NCBI GenBank assembly: GCA_964492715.1
Contig: CAZBLK010000024.1
Span: 1-46,207 of the forward strand
Direction of reading: 5' to 3'
Length of the DNA stretch: 46,207 nt
Source: CAZBLK01 sp964492715
Lineage (GTDB): Bacteria; Bacillota; Clostridia; Lachnospirales; WRBF01
Of the stretch, positions 16,801 to 25,010 are shown one piece after another. The first letter of the stretch is position 1; every line of letters begins with the position of its first letter. The position numbers were made by a program, and so were the translations under genes. The notes below the pieces were generated by a model. It had not been told where the DNA came from, ran no database searches, and saw only the letters and a list, made by a program, of their open reading frames with translations.

Positions 16801-18654
16801 AAAGTTGTTGTCATAAACGTTTGTTGTTCTAAAGCTATTTGTACCATTTATGTAAAACGAATCTGCAATGTTGTTTGGGTTGGTCATTACTGCGCTTACA
16901 ATTTCACTGTTTGGTATGCGGTTAAGCGTAGGCAAAACAATTGTTTCGGTTGCTCTTTGCTCAGTTTTTATAGTCGAAACAATTGATGGTCTGCTTTCGC
17001 CAAAAGAGTTTACAGCAGTAACATAAACGTCGTAGTTTACATTTGTTTCAAGTGAAGGAATTGTAAACGAAGTTTGTGTAATTCCACTTGCTTTTTTAGT
17101 ATACGTTGACTCATTCGACTTTTTAAAGTAAACGTTGTAGCCAGTTGAGTTTAGCGTGCTGCTCCATGTAGCAAATATGTTTTGGCTGTCTGAAGTAAGC
17201 CTAAGGTTGTCGGGTGGGTTTGGCGCATGTGCAGGAAGCGGCATAGCCGAAACTTCTTTTGAAGCAACACCTTCCCAGCCTTGTGCTGTAGCCAAAACAA
17301 CAAAGTAATAGTTTGTTAAGTTTTTAAGCTGTTTAATTACAATTGTGTTTGCATCTGTTGAAACCTCTTGGTCGTATACGCCGGATTTTGTGCCGTATTT
17401 TATTTTGTAGCCTGTTACGTTTGCAACAGCGTTCCAACTTAAAGTAACTTGTTCGTCACCAACAGCGGCGGCTACATTTTTTGGAATTGTTGTGTTTTCC
17501 AAGTTACCAGAGCTGCTTACAATGTCCTTTAAAAACTTAATTTCTTCAATTACAGTAAACGAAGGTTTGCCTTCTTGTCCGTCAACCTTTTCTACCGTAA
17601 TTGTAACTTTTTTAACTGCAACACGCTTGCCTAAATCAATAATTACTGATGAAGTACCTTCTGTTGATTCTAAGTAAGCAACACCTTCTTCTTGACCTTT
17701 AGAAAAAGGTATAACGTCTGTTTTGTCTGTGCCGTTTTCTTGGTATAAAACAGTTGCAGTTCCACGAGAAACAGCACCTACTGCGGCAGGTGATTGAATT
17801 TGAATTTGTTCAAGCAAAGTAGGGGAGTTAAATGTTATTGGAATTTCTATAGGCGTAGACTGGTTGAGTGCAGATATTTTTACAGGCTCTGAACTTTTTC
17901 TGAATAAATTGCCTATGTCTTGCCCTGTTGCAAGTGTACCTTTAAGCTGTGCTTGTGTTGCGGAAACGTTTGCAAGCGAAGCAACAATTACACTTGTGTC
18001 AAAAACTTCAACTGAACCTTTTGCGTGAATGTTGTGGTTTGCATAAGTTACGTCGGTTATGTCAACTATGCCGTCGCCGTTTAAGTCGTATTGTTTATCA
18101 ATAGTTCCTAAGTTTTCGGAAATTAATTCAACGTCGGTTTTTGTAATGTACCTGTCGTTGTTAACGTCACCCATTGAAAACTTGCCGTTTTTTGAGTTAA
18201 CTTCCAAATATTTTGAATGGGTCGAAAGCTGCATTACAGGAGAAGCGTATGTTGTGTAACCGTTGCCCTCAAACTGAACGTTGTATGTTCCGGAAGGCAA
18301 GTTATAAACTTCTACTGCAAAACGGTTGACATAGCTTTCTGTTGTTATTGGTGTTCCATACTTGTTTTGTGGAACAACTTTTGCGGAGTACCTGACTCCG
18401 TTAAATGTAACAGTTTGTGTGTTCTCAAGATGTGAGTTTAAATAAATTTTACTTGAAGCAGAAGCACCAGAAACAAGCGTTAACGCAATGTTTTTTTGCG
18501 AAAGCCCTTTCTTTGCTTCGGGGTATGTAAGGTTTAAACAAACCTCAATGTTTCCTGTTATGCCACTTGCGTAAACAGGAACGGAAAAAACGCTTATCTG
18601 AATTATGTTTACTAAAAGAATTAGTGAAAGAATTTTAGATAGTATTTTTTTCAT
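13849..18654 (-). CDS. Secreted multidomain M60-type metallopeptidase with dockerin-like domain
   Basis: A 1601-residue secreted protein likely to cleave O-glycosylated proteins such as mucins, as known M60/enhancin-like peptidases do. Order: signal peptide (1-29); a beta domain; a dockerin-like pair of calcium loops at about 160-212 (DVNNDRYITKTD and DLNGDGIVDITD); a discoidin-like region (about 260-375); two fibronectin III domains (about 385-565); a second F5/8-type carbohydrate-binding region (about 585-715); a FIVAR-like helical piece; the M60 domain; and beta domains to the end. His1072-Glu-Ile-Gly-His1076 followed by Glu1085 gives HEXXHX8E, the gluzincin zinc site of M60. The start has AGGAGG 6 nt upstream. 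The downstream SLH gene overlaps by one base. No sortase or SLH anchor in this protein itself. Confidence 0.9.
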   Translation of the reverse strand: MKKILSKILSLILLVNIIQISVFSVPVYASGITGNIEVCLNLTYPEAKKGLSQKNIALTLVSGASASSKIYLNSHLENTQTVTFNGVRYSAKVVPQNKYGTPITTESYVNRFAVEVYNLPSGTYNVQFEGNGYTTYASPVMQLSTHSKYLEVNSKNGKFSMGDVNNDRYITKTDVELISENLGTIDKQYDLNGDGIVDITDVTYANHNIHAKGSVEVFDTSVIVASLANVSATQAQLKGTLATGQDIGNLFRKSSEPVKISALNQSTPIEIPITFNSPTLLEQIQIQSPAAVGAVSRGTATVLYQENGTDKTDVIPFSKGQEEGVAYLESTEGTSSVIIDLGKRVAVKKVTITVEKVDGQEGKPSFTVIEEIKFLKDIVSSSGNLENTTIPKNVAAAVGDEQVTLSWNAVANVTGYKIKYGTKSGVYDQEVSTDANTIVIKQLKNLTNYYFVVLATAQGWEGVASKEVSAMPLPAHAPNPPDNLRLTSDSQNIFATWSSTLNSTGYNVYFKKSNESTYTKKASGITQTSFTIPSLETNVNYDVYVTAVNSFGESRPSIVSTIKTEQRATETIVLPTLNRIPNSEIVSAVMTNPNNIADSFYINGTNSFRTTNVYDNNFETHWTARVFWESHEFTFTFNTPKEMNYLIYVPRLDGKYKESLYKYTINVWNSSGEKTTVAAGLQVQNNPATTGYAVLPFPRTADIKKIAVDVIQWDGSPTDVSLSEIAFYSYDGLADQIEGLFADGSHTTLSSTATQATINSLKTRLENANGYYVDKAILLEELQLAEALLSGNSTLLGKVISKIDSRNTTRDIKAINTFQPLGIVATAGTQVVVYAKIPAGEEVSIVPTQYFAEASAWKGSPIKLTNGRNIIRIPQIGTVSSERGGALYLQYSGNKSSDIKLQIRGGTKIPVLELSNWNTMSETERKNSISAYITELSAYVPTVSGNKQTAIRNSTEISMPNVLLSLPADQILAGINKDAATLQNKIDKLYSNTLAWNDLIKITYKTHGIDDPLTEHSRQNIRYARMFANAFMYASGEHIGIGYGSAAALVQGRPVSETGGTSNALFGWGIAHEIGHVLDTLGKAEVTNNIYSLYAQTYNGSTDTLTSRLEASTYKDIFNKTAIGAVGTSNNVFVSLGMYWQLHLAYDGAGENFYNKLNKEYRKGTGNGFSGDDKFAVVASNVAGKNLTEFFTQWGIRLSDSAKAVIASLPSEPRKIYYLNDNSRRSQLNGTTMPQNVQLTTSLAADKNKITVSIDVDCDKSLIQGYEISRNGVGVGFTNEDKFEDIIGTANNISMNYTVKAIDVLGNVVATKDAGQIKLSNDVAIAKSLYTTAQVDDTITITMNSTQSVAGIKINRAVTETGTFDVLVKKGSGEFVKSATVDLSKNSSANAETYVSFFNKPNTNESSIWTYDADVIQIKGLPSTIALDELDIVAYPGDNVDVTNFGYLQADFVYGTGADDVIKAGTLVITGNYRGNPEFNTVNIVGKFASGDNSQGVTYVERALNGTAILFAEIPASGEVSTVSNGIWVFVPDVQKEATLQEANNLNETIVSILPASVKAELYINYTPTDVTNRRLVSNTLWLDVPTQNTMPQISIQGGSQ

Positions 18655-18733
18655 TCGTATCCTCCTAATATTATTATCTCTTTAATGGAAAATTATATCA
18701 TATTTTTCGACAAGTTTCTACAAAAAACAGGTA

Positions 18734-18784
18734 TTGTATTATAAATAATTCCATGATAAAATATGAAATTGAAATTCAATTTCA
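18734..18784 (+). promoter_or_regulatory. Promoter and Fur-family operator
   Basis: TTGTAT (18734-18739), 17 bp, TAAAAT (18757-18762) forms a promoter. Immediately downstream (18764-18784) is a perfect palindrome of two 10-bp arms (TGAAATTGAA) around a central A, covering the expected start site. The 9-1-9 layout and position are those of Fur/Zur/PerR operators, so the regulator encoded 25 bp downstream probably represses itself and the exporter here. Confidence 0.75.
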
Positions 18785-18808
18785 ATTTTAAATTACTAAG
18801 GTGATAAA

Positions 18809-19216
18809 ATGTCAATGTACAAAACAAACCAGCGTGATGCCATATTAAAATTTCTTTCCGAAAACCTAAAAAATCATGTAACTGTAGATGATGCAGTTTT
18901 TTACATGAAGCAAAACGGTTTTTCAGTTGGAAGAACAACAATTTACCGTTACTTTGAAAACTTGCAAGTGGAAGGAAGGCTTCGTAAGTTTATTGGGTGT
19001 GAAAATAAGTGTGCCTGTTATCAATTTATTGAAGAAACTGAAAAATGCAAAAATCATTATCATTTTATTTGCGATTCGTGCAACGAGCTTTTTCATATAG
19101 ATTGTAAGTTTCTTGACAAAGTAGAAGCGCACGTTTTAAAAAGCCATATATTTAAAATTGATTGTTTAAAAACTACATTTCATGGCTATTGTGAAAGATG
19201 TCTGGAAAAAGTGTGA
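18809..19216 (+). CDS. Fur-family metalloregulator
   Basis: A 135-residue transcriptional repressor of the Fur/Zur/PerR superfamily. The N-terminal winged helix includes TNQRDAILKFL, HVTVDDAVFYMKQNGFSVGRTTIYRYFENLQVEGRL. The C-terminal half has the metal-binding segment NHYHFICDSCNELFHIDC and the terminal CERC, giving the two CxxC pairs of the structural zinc site. Which metal it senses cannot be read from the sequence; the neighbour is a predicted metal exporter, and the operator differs from the classical iron box. GGTGATAAA precedes the ATG. It forms an operon with the downstream exporter (31-nt gap). Confidence 0.9.
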   Translation: MSMYKTNQRDAILKFLSENLKNHVTVDDAVFYMKQNGFSVGRTTIYRYFENLQVEGRLRKFIGCENKCACYQFIEETEKCKNHYHFICDSCNELFHIDCKFLDKVEAHVLKSHIFKIDCLKTTFHGYCERCLEKV

Positions 19217-19247
19217 AGGTGTGGAAATTAGCAAGGAGAAATAAGTT

Positions 19248-20108
19248 ATGTTGGATATAATAGCGGATACAGTGCTTGACACATTAAAAACTTCACCTTA
19301 TTTGTTTTTAATTTATCTTTTTTTAGAATACATTCAAAACAGGCTTAAAGGTTTTAGTTTTAATTTTGAAAAGTTTGGCAAGTTTGCTCCAATATTAGGA
19401 GCAGTAGCAGGTGTTGTTCCACAATGCGGCTTTTCGTCAGCGGCAAGTGCTTTGTATGTGAAAAAGACAATTAAAGCTGGAACACTAGTTGCTGTGTTTT
19501 TGGCTACATCAGACGAAGCAATTCCCGTAATGGTTGCAAGGTCGGTTGGGTTTTCTTCAATAGGTGTTATCATTTTAATTAAATTTGTAGCGGCAATTAT
19601 TTTTGGATATTTGCTGAATTTAACGTTGTTTAAAAATGAACAGCTTGCTAGTGAGGAAGCAGAAGTAATTGAGTACAACTCATGCGAGCTGCACAAACAC
19701 CACGAAACAAAATCACAATATATAAAAAACGCATTATACCACACGGTTAAAATATCTTCAATTATTTTAATTACTATGATAATTATTAACTTAATTATTT
19801 TTTTACTTGGCGAAAAAAACGTTTCTTCTGTATTGCTAACAGGAAGTGTTTTCCAGCCTTTTATAACAGCGTTTATTGGGCTTGTTCCTGGCTGCTCTAT
19901 ATCAGTGCTTCTTACAGAGCTTTTTGTTTCTGGGCAAGTTTCTCTTGGTTCAAGCGTTGCAGGGCTTTGTACAGGTGCAGGGTTTGGGTATATTATTTTA
20001 ATTAAAAATGCACCGTTTAAACAGGCAGCATTTATTTTGCTTTTAACTTATGTTATTGGGGTTTTTGTGGGGGTATTTGTAAATTTAATCGGCTTATTAA
20101 TTATTTGA
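19248..20108 (+). CDS. Predicted heavy-metal/arsenic exporter (ArsP_2-like, putative manganese transporter)
   Basis: A 286-residue integral membrane protein with about eight to ten hydrophobic segments. Two inverted repeats each carry a Gly-Pro-Cys motif: GVVPQCGFSSAASALYVKKTIKAGTL with FLATSDEAIPVM in the first half, GLVPGCSISVLLTELFVSGQVSLGSS with GLCTGAGFG in the second. These features match the Pfam 10TM heavy-metal exporter family (PF11449), annotated either as arsenic efflux or as manganese transport. A His/Cys/Glu-rich cytoplasmic loop (SCELHKHHE, about residue 145) could bind metal. Translated behind a Fur-family regulator with its operator, so a metal-homeostasis role is likely; the substrate is unknown. 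Confidence 0.82.
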   Translation: MLDIIADTVLDTLKTSPYLFLIYLFLEYIQNRLKGFSFNFEKFGKFAPILGAVAGVVPQCGFSSAASALYVKKTIKAGTLVAVFLATSDEAIPVMVARSVGFSSIGVIILIKFVAAIIFGYLLNLTLFKNEQLASEEAEVIEYNSCELHKHHETKSQYIKNALYHTVKISSIILITMIIINLIIFLLGEKNVSSVLLTGSVFQPFITAFIGLVPGCSISVLLTELFVSGQVSLGSSVAGLCTGAGFGYIILIKNAPFKQAAFILLLTYVIGVFVGVFVNLIGLLII

Positions 20109-20111
20109 CTT

Positions 20112-20159
20112 ATAAAAAGCAACCTTATGCTATAGTTATAGCATAAGGTTGCTTTTTAT
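20112..20159. terminator. Bidirectional terminator between the exporter and flavodoxin genes
   Basis: A 23-bp perfect inverted repeat (20112-20134 with 20137-20159) with a 2-nt loop, A-rich at one foot and T-rich at the other. It can terminate both converging transcripts; the last codon of the flavodoxin gene lies within it. Confidence 0.9.
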
Positions 20160-20572
20160 TCATACAAATGTTCAATTTCTTCACGCCCAAGCCATTCACT
20201 TTTCCCAACAACATCAATTACCTTTGCAAACCCATCACGTTCCTTTAAAACGCCGCCGTTACTGTTTGCAATTAACGTAATTCGGCCTCTGCCAATTATG
20301 TTTATAAATGTACGAACAGCAGGGGGGAAAGCACTAGCCCAAACAGGTGTTATCAAAACAATTTTGTCCGAAGGCTCTGGCTTTTTAAATTTCGCAGGCA
20401 AGCACTTTTTGCTAGATGCGTAATATCCGCCTTTTATAAATCCAAAAGCTCCCTTCCAGCTTTTTTCATCGTCTATTTTGTATGCCTTGATGCCATGATT
20501 TAAAGCAATTTCTTGTGCCATTTTTTCCGACTTTCCGCTTCTTGAAAAGTAGTAAATTGCTTGTTTACCCAT
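20156..20572 (-). CDS. Flavodoxin-family protein
   Basis: A 138-residue FMN-binding protein of flavodoxin type. The phosphate loop YFSRSGKSEKMAQEIA is near the N-terminus, and TPVWASAFPPAVRTFI forms the second flavin loop, as in the flavodoxin/MioC-type proteins often found in anaerobes. It most likely carries electrons or acts as a small flavin reductase; no partner is encoded nearby. AAGGAGAAG lies 5 nt before the ATG. The stop lies in the shared terminator. Confidence 0.87.
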   Translation of the reverse strand: MGKQAIYYFSRSGKSEKMAQEIALNHGIKAYKIDDEKSWKGAFGFIKGGYYASSKKCLPAKFKKPEPSDKIVLITPVWASAFPPAVRTFINIIGRGRITLIANSNGGVLKERDGFAKVIDVVGKSEWLGREEIEHLYE

Positions 20573-20607
20573 TTTATCTTCTCCTTTGTAAATATGAAAC
20601 TTGAAAC

Positions 20608-22218
20608 TTACACTAAATCTTCTTCATCGCCGTTGTTGTTTTGCAGTAATTCTTCTTCTTGTGCATTTTCATTTGCCGTTTTGTCAGAAGTATCCTCTCT
20701 TACATTTTCTTTATAATTAACTGCAGCTACTTCAACTTCTTCTTTTTCTATTTCAGAATTAGTTTTTTGAAGCAAAGCCGCCTTTTCTTGCCTTTCATTA
20801 AAAAGCTCTGATTCAAGCTGTTTAACTTTTTCTTCAAGCAATATTTTTGCTTCTTCTGTTCTTTTTAAAAACTCCTTGCGTTTAAGCTCGATTTCATAAA
20901 TTTCATCACCACGTTTTTTCAATTGATTAGCAAGGCTTAAAATTTGCTTGTCTTTTTCATTGTTTTGGCGTTGTGCCATAGCAAGTTGGTTTTTAAGTAT
21001 TTGAACTTTTTCAGATTCATCTTCAAAATTAGTTAAACCATGCTCCATATTTTCATTTCCTTGAAAATAATTTCCTTGCGCACCCATTCCTATAAAGTCC
21101 ATTCCGTAAGTGTCTGCTGCTTGCGCAGGTGTAGGGGAGGGGCCCTGCCTATTATTCGTTTGCTGAATTGACGCCGCAACAACAACTCGGCTGTTTGTGT
21201 AAGGGTAAAATTCATCATACATTTCGGGTATAATTTGAACGTCCCAAGGGCTGTTTGCATCTACATAGACTTCTCGAATGAAATATTTTTCCGTGTCCTG
21301 CGTCTCATGTGAAACAAAAGTTGCTTTAATTGGGTTTGCACAAAACTTGCTAGAATACCTTTGCGGACGGAAAAAAGAGTTGCCATTGTTTTCCGAAATG
21401 CTGTGGTAAAGCTGCCCATTGTTTATGTATGTTGCGTGCAAGTCTCCATTAACAAAGGAAAGCAAGCATTTTTCAAGCCGTTGCCCTTCGCTAATTACTA
21501 CAGGGTTTGTAAACTCTGCCGACTCCTTTTTTCTATAAATAAGCTGGCTTGAAAACATACTTTTAACTATGTAAAGTACATGAATAGTGTCGTCTGTTGT
21601 TAAAAACGACGCATCTGCTATTTGGTATGTAGTTATGTGAAAAGTATTAAACTTGCTTTGGTTTGTAGGTGTAATTTCCCTGTAGCCAAGGTTAAATTCT
21701 GGGGTACGTGTTTGGTAAAACACAAGCATGTGCTCGTTGGTCACTTTTTGCACCTGAAACATAAAGTTGCTCATGTTTACAAACTTGTCTATTTTGCTTG
21801 CTTGTGACCATTGCCCACGCTCGTTCAGCGTTTGCAGCATTAGCTGGTTGCTTTTTTCTTCCACAATTGGAACGTTATAAACAAGGCACATTCCTTTTTC
21901 TGTAATTATTGGGCTTAGCGTAATGGGGTATACCCTTGCAGATTTATTTTTTAAAATAATTTTTTCTGTCCATTCAGCAAAGTTTTCATCGTTGTTTGTA
22001 AAGAGAACAACATCTCCGTAGTTGTTTTGACAAAGCATATAAACCATGCTTTTTTTATCAAGTGTTACAGTGTAGTTTTCTCTTGCACCGTTTACTAAAA
22101 GAGTTTCTTTTGACCACTTGTTTCCTTCGTATTGCCTGTAAAAAATTCCACGTTCCTTTAAGTGGTAAAAGCACATTAATTTATCGTTTTTAAGCCGCAC
22201 AATGTAGTTGCTATGCAT
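20608..22218 (-). CDS. Cytosolic beta-propeller protein with C-terminal coiled coil (function unknown)
   Basis: Not assigned to a named family. About 536 residues without signal peptide or membrane segment. Residues 1-330 consist of repeated strands with blades such as YIVRLKNDKLMCFYHLKER, KKSMVYMLCQNNYGDVVLF and DTIHVLYIVKSMFSSQLIYRK, a sialidase/BNR-like propeller pattern but without clear Asp boxes. A Pro/Gln/Gly linker at about 350-400 is followed by a long heptad-rich coiled coil (EKVQILKNQLAMAQRQNNEKDKQILSLANQLKK onward) and an acidic tail. The ATG at 22218 is preferred to the GTG at 22227 because AGGGTG sits 6 nt before it. Monocistronic. A scaffold role is inferred. Confidence 0.8.
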   Translation of the reverse strand: MHSNYIVRLKNDKLMCFYHLKERGIFYRQYEGNKWSKETLLVNGARENYTVTLDKKSMVYMLCQNNYGDVVLFTNNDENFAEWTEKIILKNKSARVYPITLSPIITEKGMCLVYNVPIVEEKSNQLMLQTLNERGQWSQASKIDKFVNMSNFMFQVQKVTNEHMLVFYQTRTPEFNLGYREITPTNQSKFNTFHITTYQIADASFLTTDDTIHVLYIVKSMFSSQLIYRKKESAEFTNPVVISEGQRLEKCLLSFVNGDLHATYINNGQLYHSISENNGNSFFRPQRYSSKFCANPIKATFVSHETQDTEKYFIREVYVDANSPWDVQIIPEMYDEFYPYTNSRVVVAASIQQTNNRQGPSPTPAQAADTYGMDFIGMGAQGNYFQGNENMEHGLTNFEDESEKVQILKNQLAMAQRQNNEKDKQILSLANQLKKRGDEIYEIELKRKEFLKRTEEAKILLEEKVKQLESELFNERQEKAALLQKTNSEIEKEEVEVAAVNYKENVREDTSDKTANENAQEEELLQNNNGDEEDLV

Positions 22219-22466
22219 ATTTTTCACCCTATCCCAAAATATTATTACTATAGTCTATTTTTTGGGCAGGCTGGGTATGACAGTTGTTCGCTACTTCAAT
22301 TTAACTTTTTAATGGAGATGTTTATATTTCTATTTCCAAAATACATTCATCTCTACCTAAGTAAGAGAATATCGTTTTATAATTTCTGGCTGAAAACTAA
22401 AAGCTTCATTTTGTTACTGCTTATGCAAATATCATTATGTAAGTATTTGCATGTGTTTACCTTTGC

Positions 22467-22946
22467 TTATTGTGGCAAGCCAAAAGTTGCAAGGTAATTA
22501 TTTTTAAACCTGTTATCGCTTGAAACATCATCACCAAACCAGTTTGGCGGAACAAACAACTGTGCTTCATCAAGGCTTTCAAACTCAACCTCAACTGTAA
22601 GCAACCCATTTAAAGCACCATTATAAACGTCAAGCTCTGCAACAAGTCTTTCCGAAAGAGGAATTAAATATCTTGTTTTTTTAACTACGTTAGATTCCAC
22701 TTTTTTCAAAAGGTCATTGTACGCCTTTTCAGAAATTTCAATTTCAAACTCATTGTTCTGTACATCTTCATTAGTTTTAGCTTTTACAGTTAGGAAAAAA
22801 GAATTATCTTTTTTCCTAAGCCTAAGCACTGGCTGTTCTGTGTAAATGTAACTTTGCTCAATGTAAAAACTTTTATACGCTGAAAGCTCAAACGGAACGT
22901 GGCTTACAATAAACTTTCTTTCAATTTCAACATTTGTTTGTTTCAT
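22467..22946 (-). CDS. CYTH-domain protein
   Basis: Triphosphate-tunnel metalloenzyme family (CYTH), which includes tripolyphosphatases, thiamine triphosphatases and class IV adenylate cyclases. The defining ExExK-type motif is NVEIERKFIV at the N-terminus; later Arg/Lys/Glu residues that line the tunnel are in LRLRKKDNSFFLTVKAK, FEIEIS and TVEVEFESLDEA. Length of about 160 is typical. I start at the ATG at 22946, which puts the ExE motif near the N-terminus; the open frame continues upstream into the cyclase gene. Lies 16 nt after the diguanylate cyclase stop, probably one transcript. Its substrate is not known. Confidence 0.88.
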   Translation of the reverse strand: MKQTNVEIERKFIVSHVPFELSAYKSFYIEQSYIYTEQPVLRLRKKDNSFFLTVKAKTNEDVQNNEFEIEISEKAYNDLLKKVESNVVKKTRYLIPLSERLVAELDVYNGALNGLLTVEVEFESLDEAQLFVPPNWFGDDVSSDNRFKNNYLATFGLPQ

Positions 22947-22962
22947 ACAGCACTCAGTTCCT

Positions 22963-24825
22963 TTATACAATATTTTCACTATAAAACTTAAAACACTGTT
23001 TGCCTGCTTTTTTTGCATTAATCAAAGCTTCATCAGCTTTTTTGTAAAGCTCATAATAACAATCACCGTCATATGGTGAAACTGAAATTCCAATAGAAAT
23101 TGAAACTGAATATTTTTTACCGTCTACAACATATTCTCCGTCAAACCGTGAAAGCAACTCTTGAGCTTTGTCTTTTATAGAGTCAACACTTGAAAGGTCA
23201 CGAATAAAAATAATAAACTCATCTCCGCCAAAGCGCCCTAAAACGTCGTCAGAGCGGAATGTAGATTTTATTAAGTTTGCCATGTCCTTTAAAACTTCGT
23301 CTCCAAACAAATGCCCAAAGCTGTCATTAATTGCCTTAAAGTTGTCAAGGTCGGCAGAAATCATTGCGTTTAATTTGCCAGAGGTACTTTCCCTTAAAAT
23401 ATCATTAATAAGCATTTCGGTAGTGGCTTTGTTGTAAAGCCCTGTTAAATTATCTCTGCTTGCCTTTTGCTTTAAAATTTCTGTCTGAAGTTTTGCGTGG
23501 TGAATATCTTCAATGTTTCCAACTAATTTTGAAGGAGTTCCGTCTTCTTCAAAAATAATAGTCATAGAAAGCTTACACCAAATATAAGTATTTTGGCTTT
23601 GCTTTAGCCTAATTTCCATAGTTGCGGAAGGTTTAGCTTTTGTTAAGGCATAGCAAACTATGCCGTAGTCGTCTAAGTCGTCAGGGTGAATGTACTTCTC
23701 TGAAAGAATAAAATCATCAGGGTCGTTTGAAAAAGCTTTAAACATTCGTTCGTAGCCTTCGGAGCATTTATAGACTTTACTTTTTAAGTCGTACTCAAAA
23801 ATTGTGCTTTCAGACTGTGCAATAATTATTCTGTAAAGCTCGTCACTTTTTTTAAGGTTTAAGTTTGCAGCAACAAGCTCTTTATGGCTTTTCCATTGAA
23901 CGAAAATTATATACACAACTAAAATTAGTGCCGCTGTTCCAAGCACCAACCCAAGTATAAAAATGTCAGTTTTTATGCTGTCAAGCTGTTTATTTAAAAA
24001 CTCATGCGGAACTATTGTAAAAATGTACCAGTCATTTATGCCAACTGGTTTGTAACTAGCATACGAAACTAAGCCATCGTACTGTTCTATATATGTTACA
24101 TCACTTAAACCGTTTTTCAAGTTTTCAAGTATTTTAAGATTATGGTTAAGATTATCATTTGTTTTGTTAAGTATACTTAAAAGGTTTTTTTCAAGTATAG
24201 GAATTTCTTTTGTTAAGTTAGAAATTATTTCGCCTTGTGAATTTACTAAAAGAATATAACCATTTCCTTCAAAAATAGATGTAGAAAAAATTTGATTATT
24301 GCTGCTTGTGCTATATGTTGCGGTTAATACGCCAACTACTTCATCATTTTGTGTAATCGGAGTTGAAACTCCAACAACTGAAATTGTTGGGTCAACAACA
24401 GCAGGGAAAGGGCCTGTTACGTTTTTTATTCCTTCCATTCCTAACTTAAAAAAATCTCTGTCAGAAACGTTTCCGTCAGTTACTCTTTTATGTGTAATAA
24501 AACTACCGTCTGGAGAAGCAACAGCGACGTTTAAATAATTGTTATATTGTGCAAAGTCACTTAAAAGTTGAGTAACAGTGTCGCTCTGAAAATTATTTTG
24601 TTTAGAAATAAAGCTACTTAAAGCTTCTAGCTTATAAAACTGCTCATCAATTTGCATTTTAATTTGGTCAGAAGCAATATGCGACAAATCTGAAAGCTGC
24701 TTGTAAACATAGTTTGTTATTTTTTTATCAATTTGTTGGTTAAACAATTTTGTTCCGTATACAAGCACTAGCCACACTATAAAAAATATAATAATTATAT
24801 ATATCAATTGCTTATTTTTGCTCAT
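22963..24825 (-). CDS. Membrane diguanylate cyclase with Cache and PAS sensor domains
   Basis: Makes the second messenger c-di-GMP in response to an extracellular signal. Order: N-terminal membrane helix (YIIIIFFIVWLVLVYG), a dCache extracellular sensor (about 40-280, with DRDFFKLG and TYSTSSNNQ), a second helix (IFILGLVLGTAALILVVYIIF), PAS domain (about 330-445), and GGDEF domain (about 450-615). The active site GGDEF is intact at 533-537 and an I-site RSDD lies 5 residues before it, so product inhibition is expected. I choose the ATG at 24825; GGAGGG is 6 nt before it. Monocistronic or followed by the CYTH gene. Confidence 0.93.
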   Translation of the reverse strand: MSKNKQLIYIIIIFFIVWLVLVYGTKLFNQQIDKKITNYVYKQLSDLSHIASDQIKMQIDEQFYKLEALSSFISKQNNFQSDTVTQLLSDFAQYNNYLNVAVASPDGSFITHKRVTDGNVSDRDFFKLGMEGIKNVTGPFPAVVDPTISVVGVSTPITQNDEVVGVLTATYSTSSNNQIFSTSIFEGNGYILLVNSQGEIISNLTKEIPILEKNLLSILNKTNDNLNHNLKILENLKNGLSDVTYIEQYDGLVSYASYKPVGINDWYIFTIVPHEFLNKQLDSIKTDIFILGLVLGTAALILVVYIIFVQWKSHKELVAANLNLKKSDELYRIIIAQSESTIFEYDLKSKVYKCSEGYERMFKAFSNDPDDFILSEKYIHPDDLDDYGIVCYALTKAKPSATMEIRLKQSQNTYIWCKLSMTIIFEEDGTPSKLVGNIEDIHHAKLQTEILKQKASRDNLTGLYNKATTEMLINDILRESTSGKLNAMISADLDNFKAINDSFGHLFGDEVLKDMANLIKSTFRSDDVLGRFGGDEFIIFIRDLSSVDSIKDKAQELLSRFDGEYVVDGKKYSVSISIGISVSPYDGDCYYELYKKADEALINAKKAGKQCFKFYSENIV

Positions 24826-25010
24826 CACAAACCCTCCAAGGGAAACTTACTTCTACCAAAATTTATTATATCATATTTGAACAGTTTTGTCGGTAAATTA
24901 TTGAAAAAATTTGATAAAAACTTTGTTAAAGTTTTATTAATTATATCCATTTGAAGATGCATATGCTATAATAATCTAAATTAATTTATTCTAAGTTTGT
25001 AGGTGATATA

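Noticed and set aside
22213..22497. 94-residue plus-strand frame between the CYTH and propeller genes
   Set aside because: It overlaps both neighbours on the opposite strand, has no ribosome binding site and a biased composition from AT-rich DNA. I see no gene in the 22219-22466 gap, only a weak inverted repeat at 22423-22452.
24840..25010. Paired divergent promoters between the cyclase and EFR1 genes
   Set aside because: Each strand has a TATAAT sequence, but neither has a convincing -35 box at 16-18 bp, so I did not list them as features.
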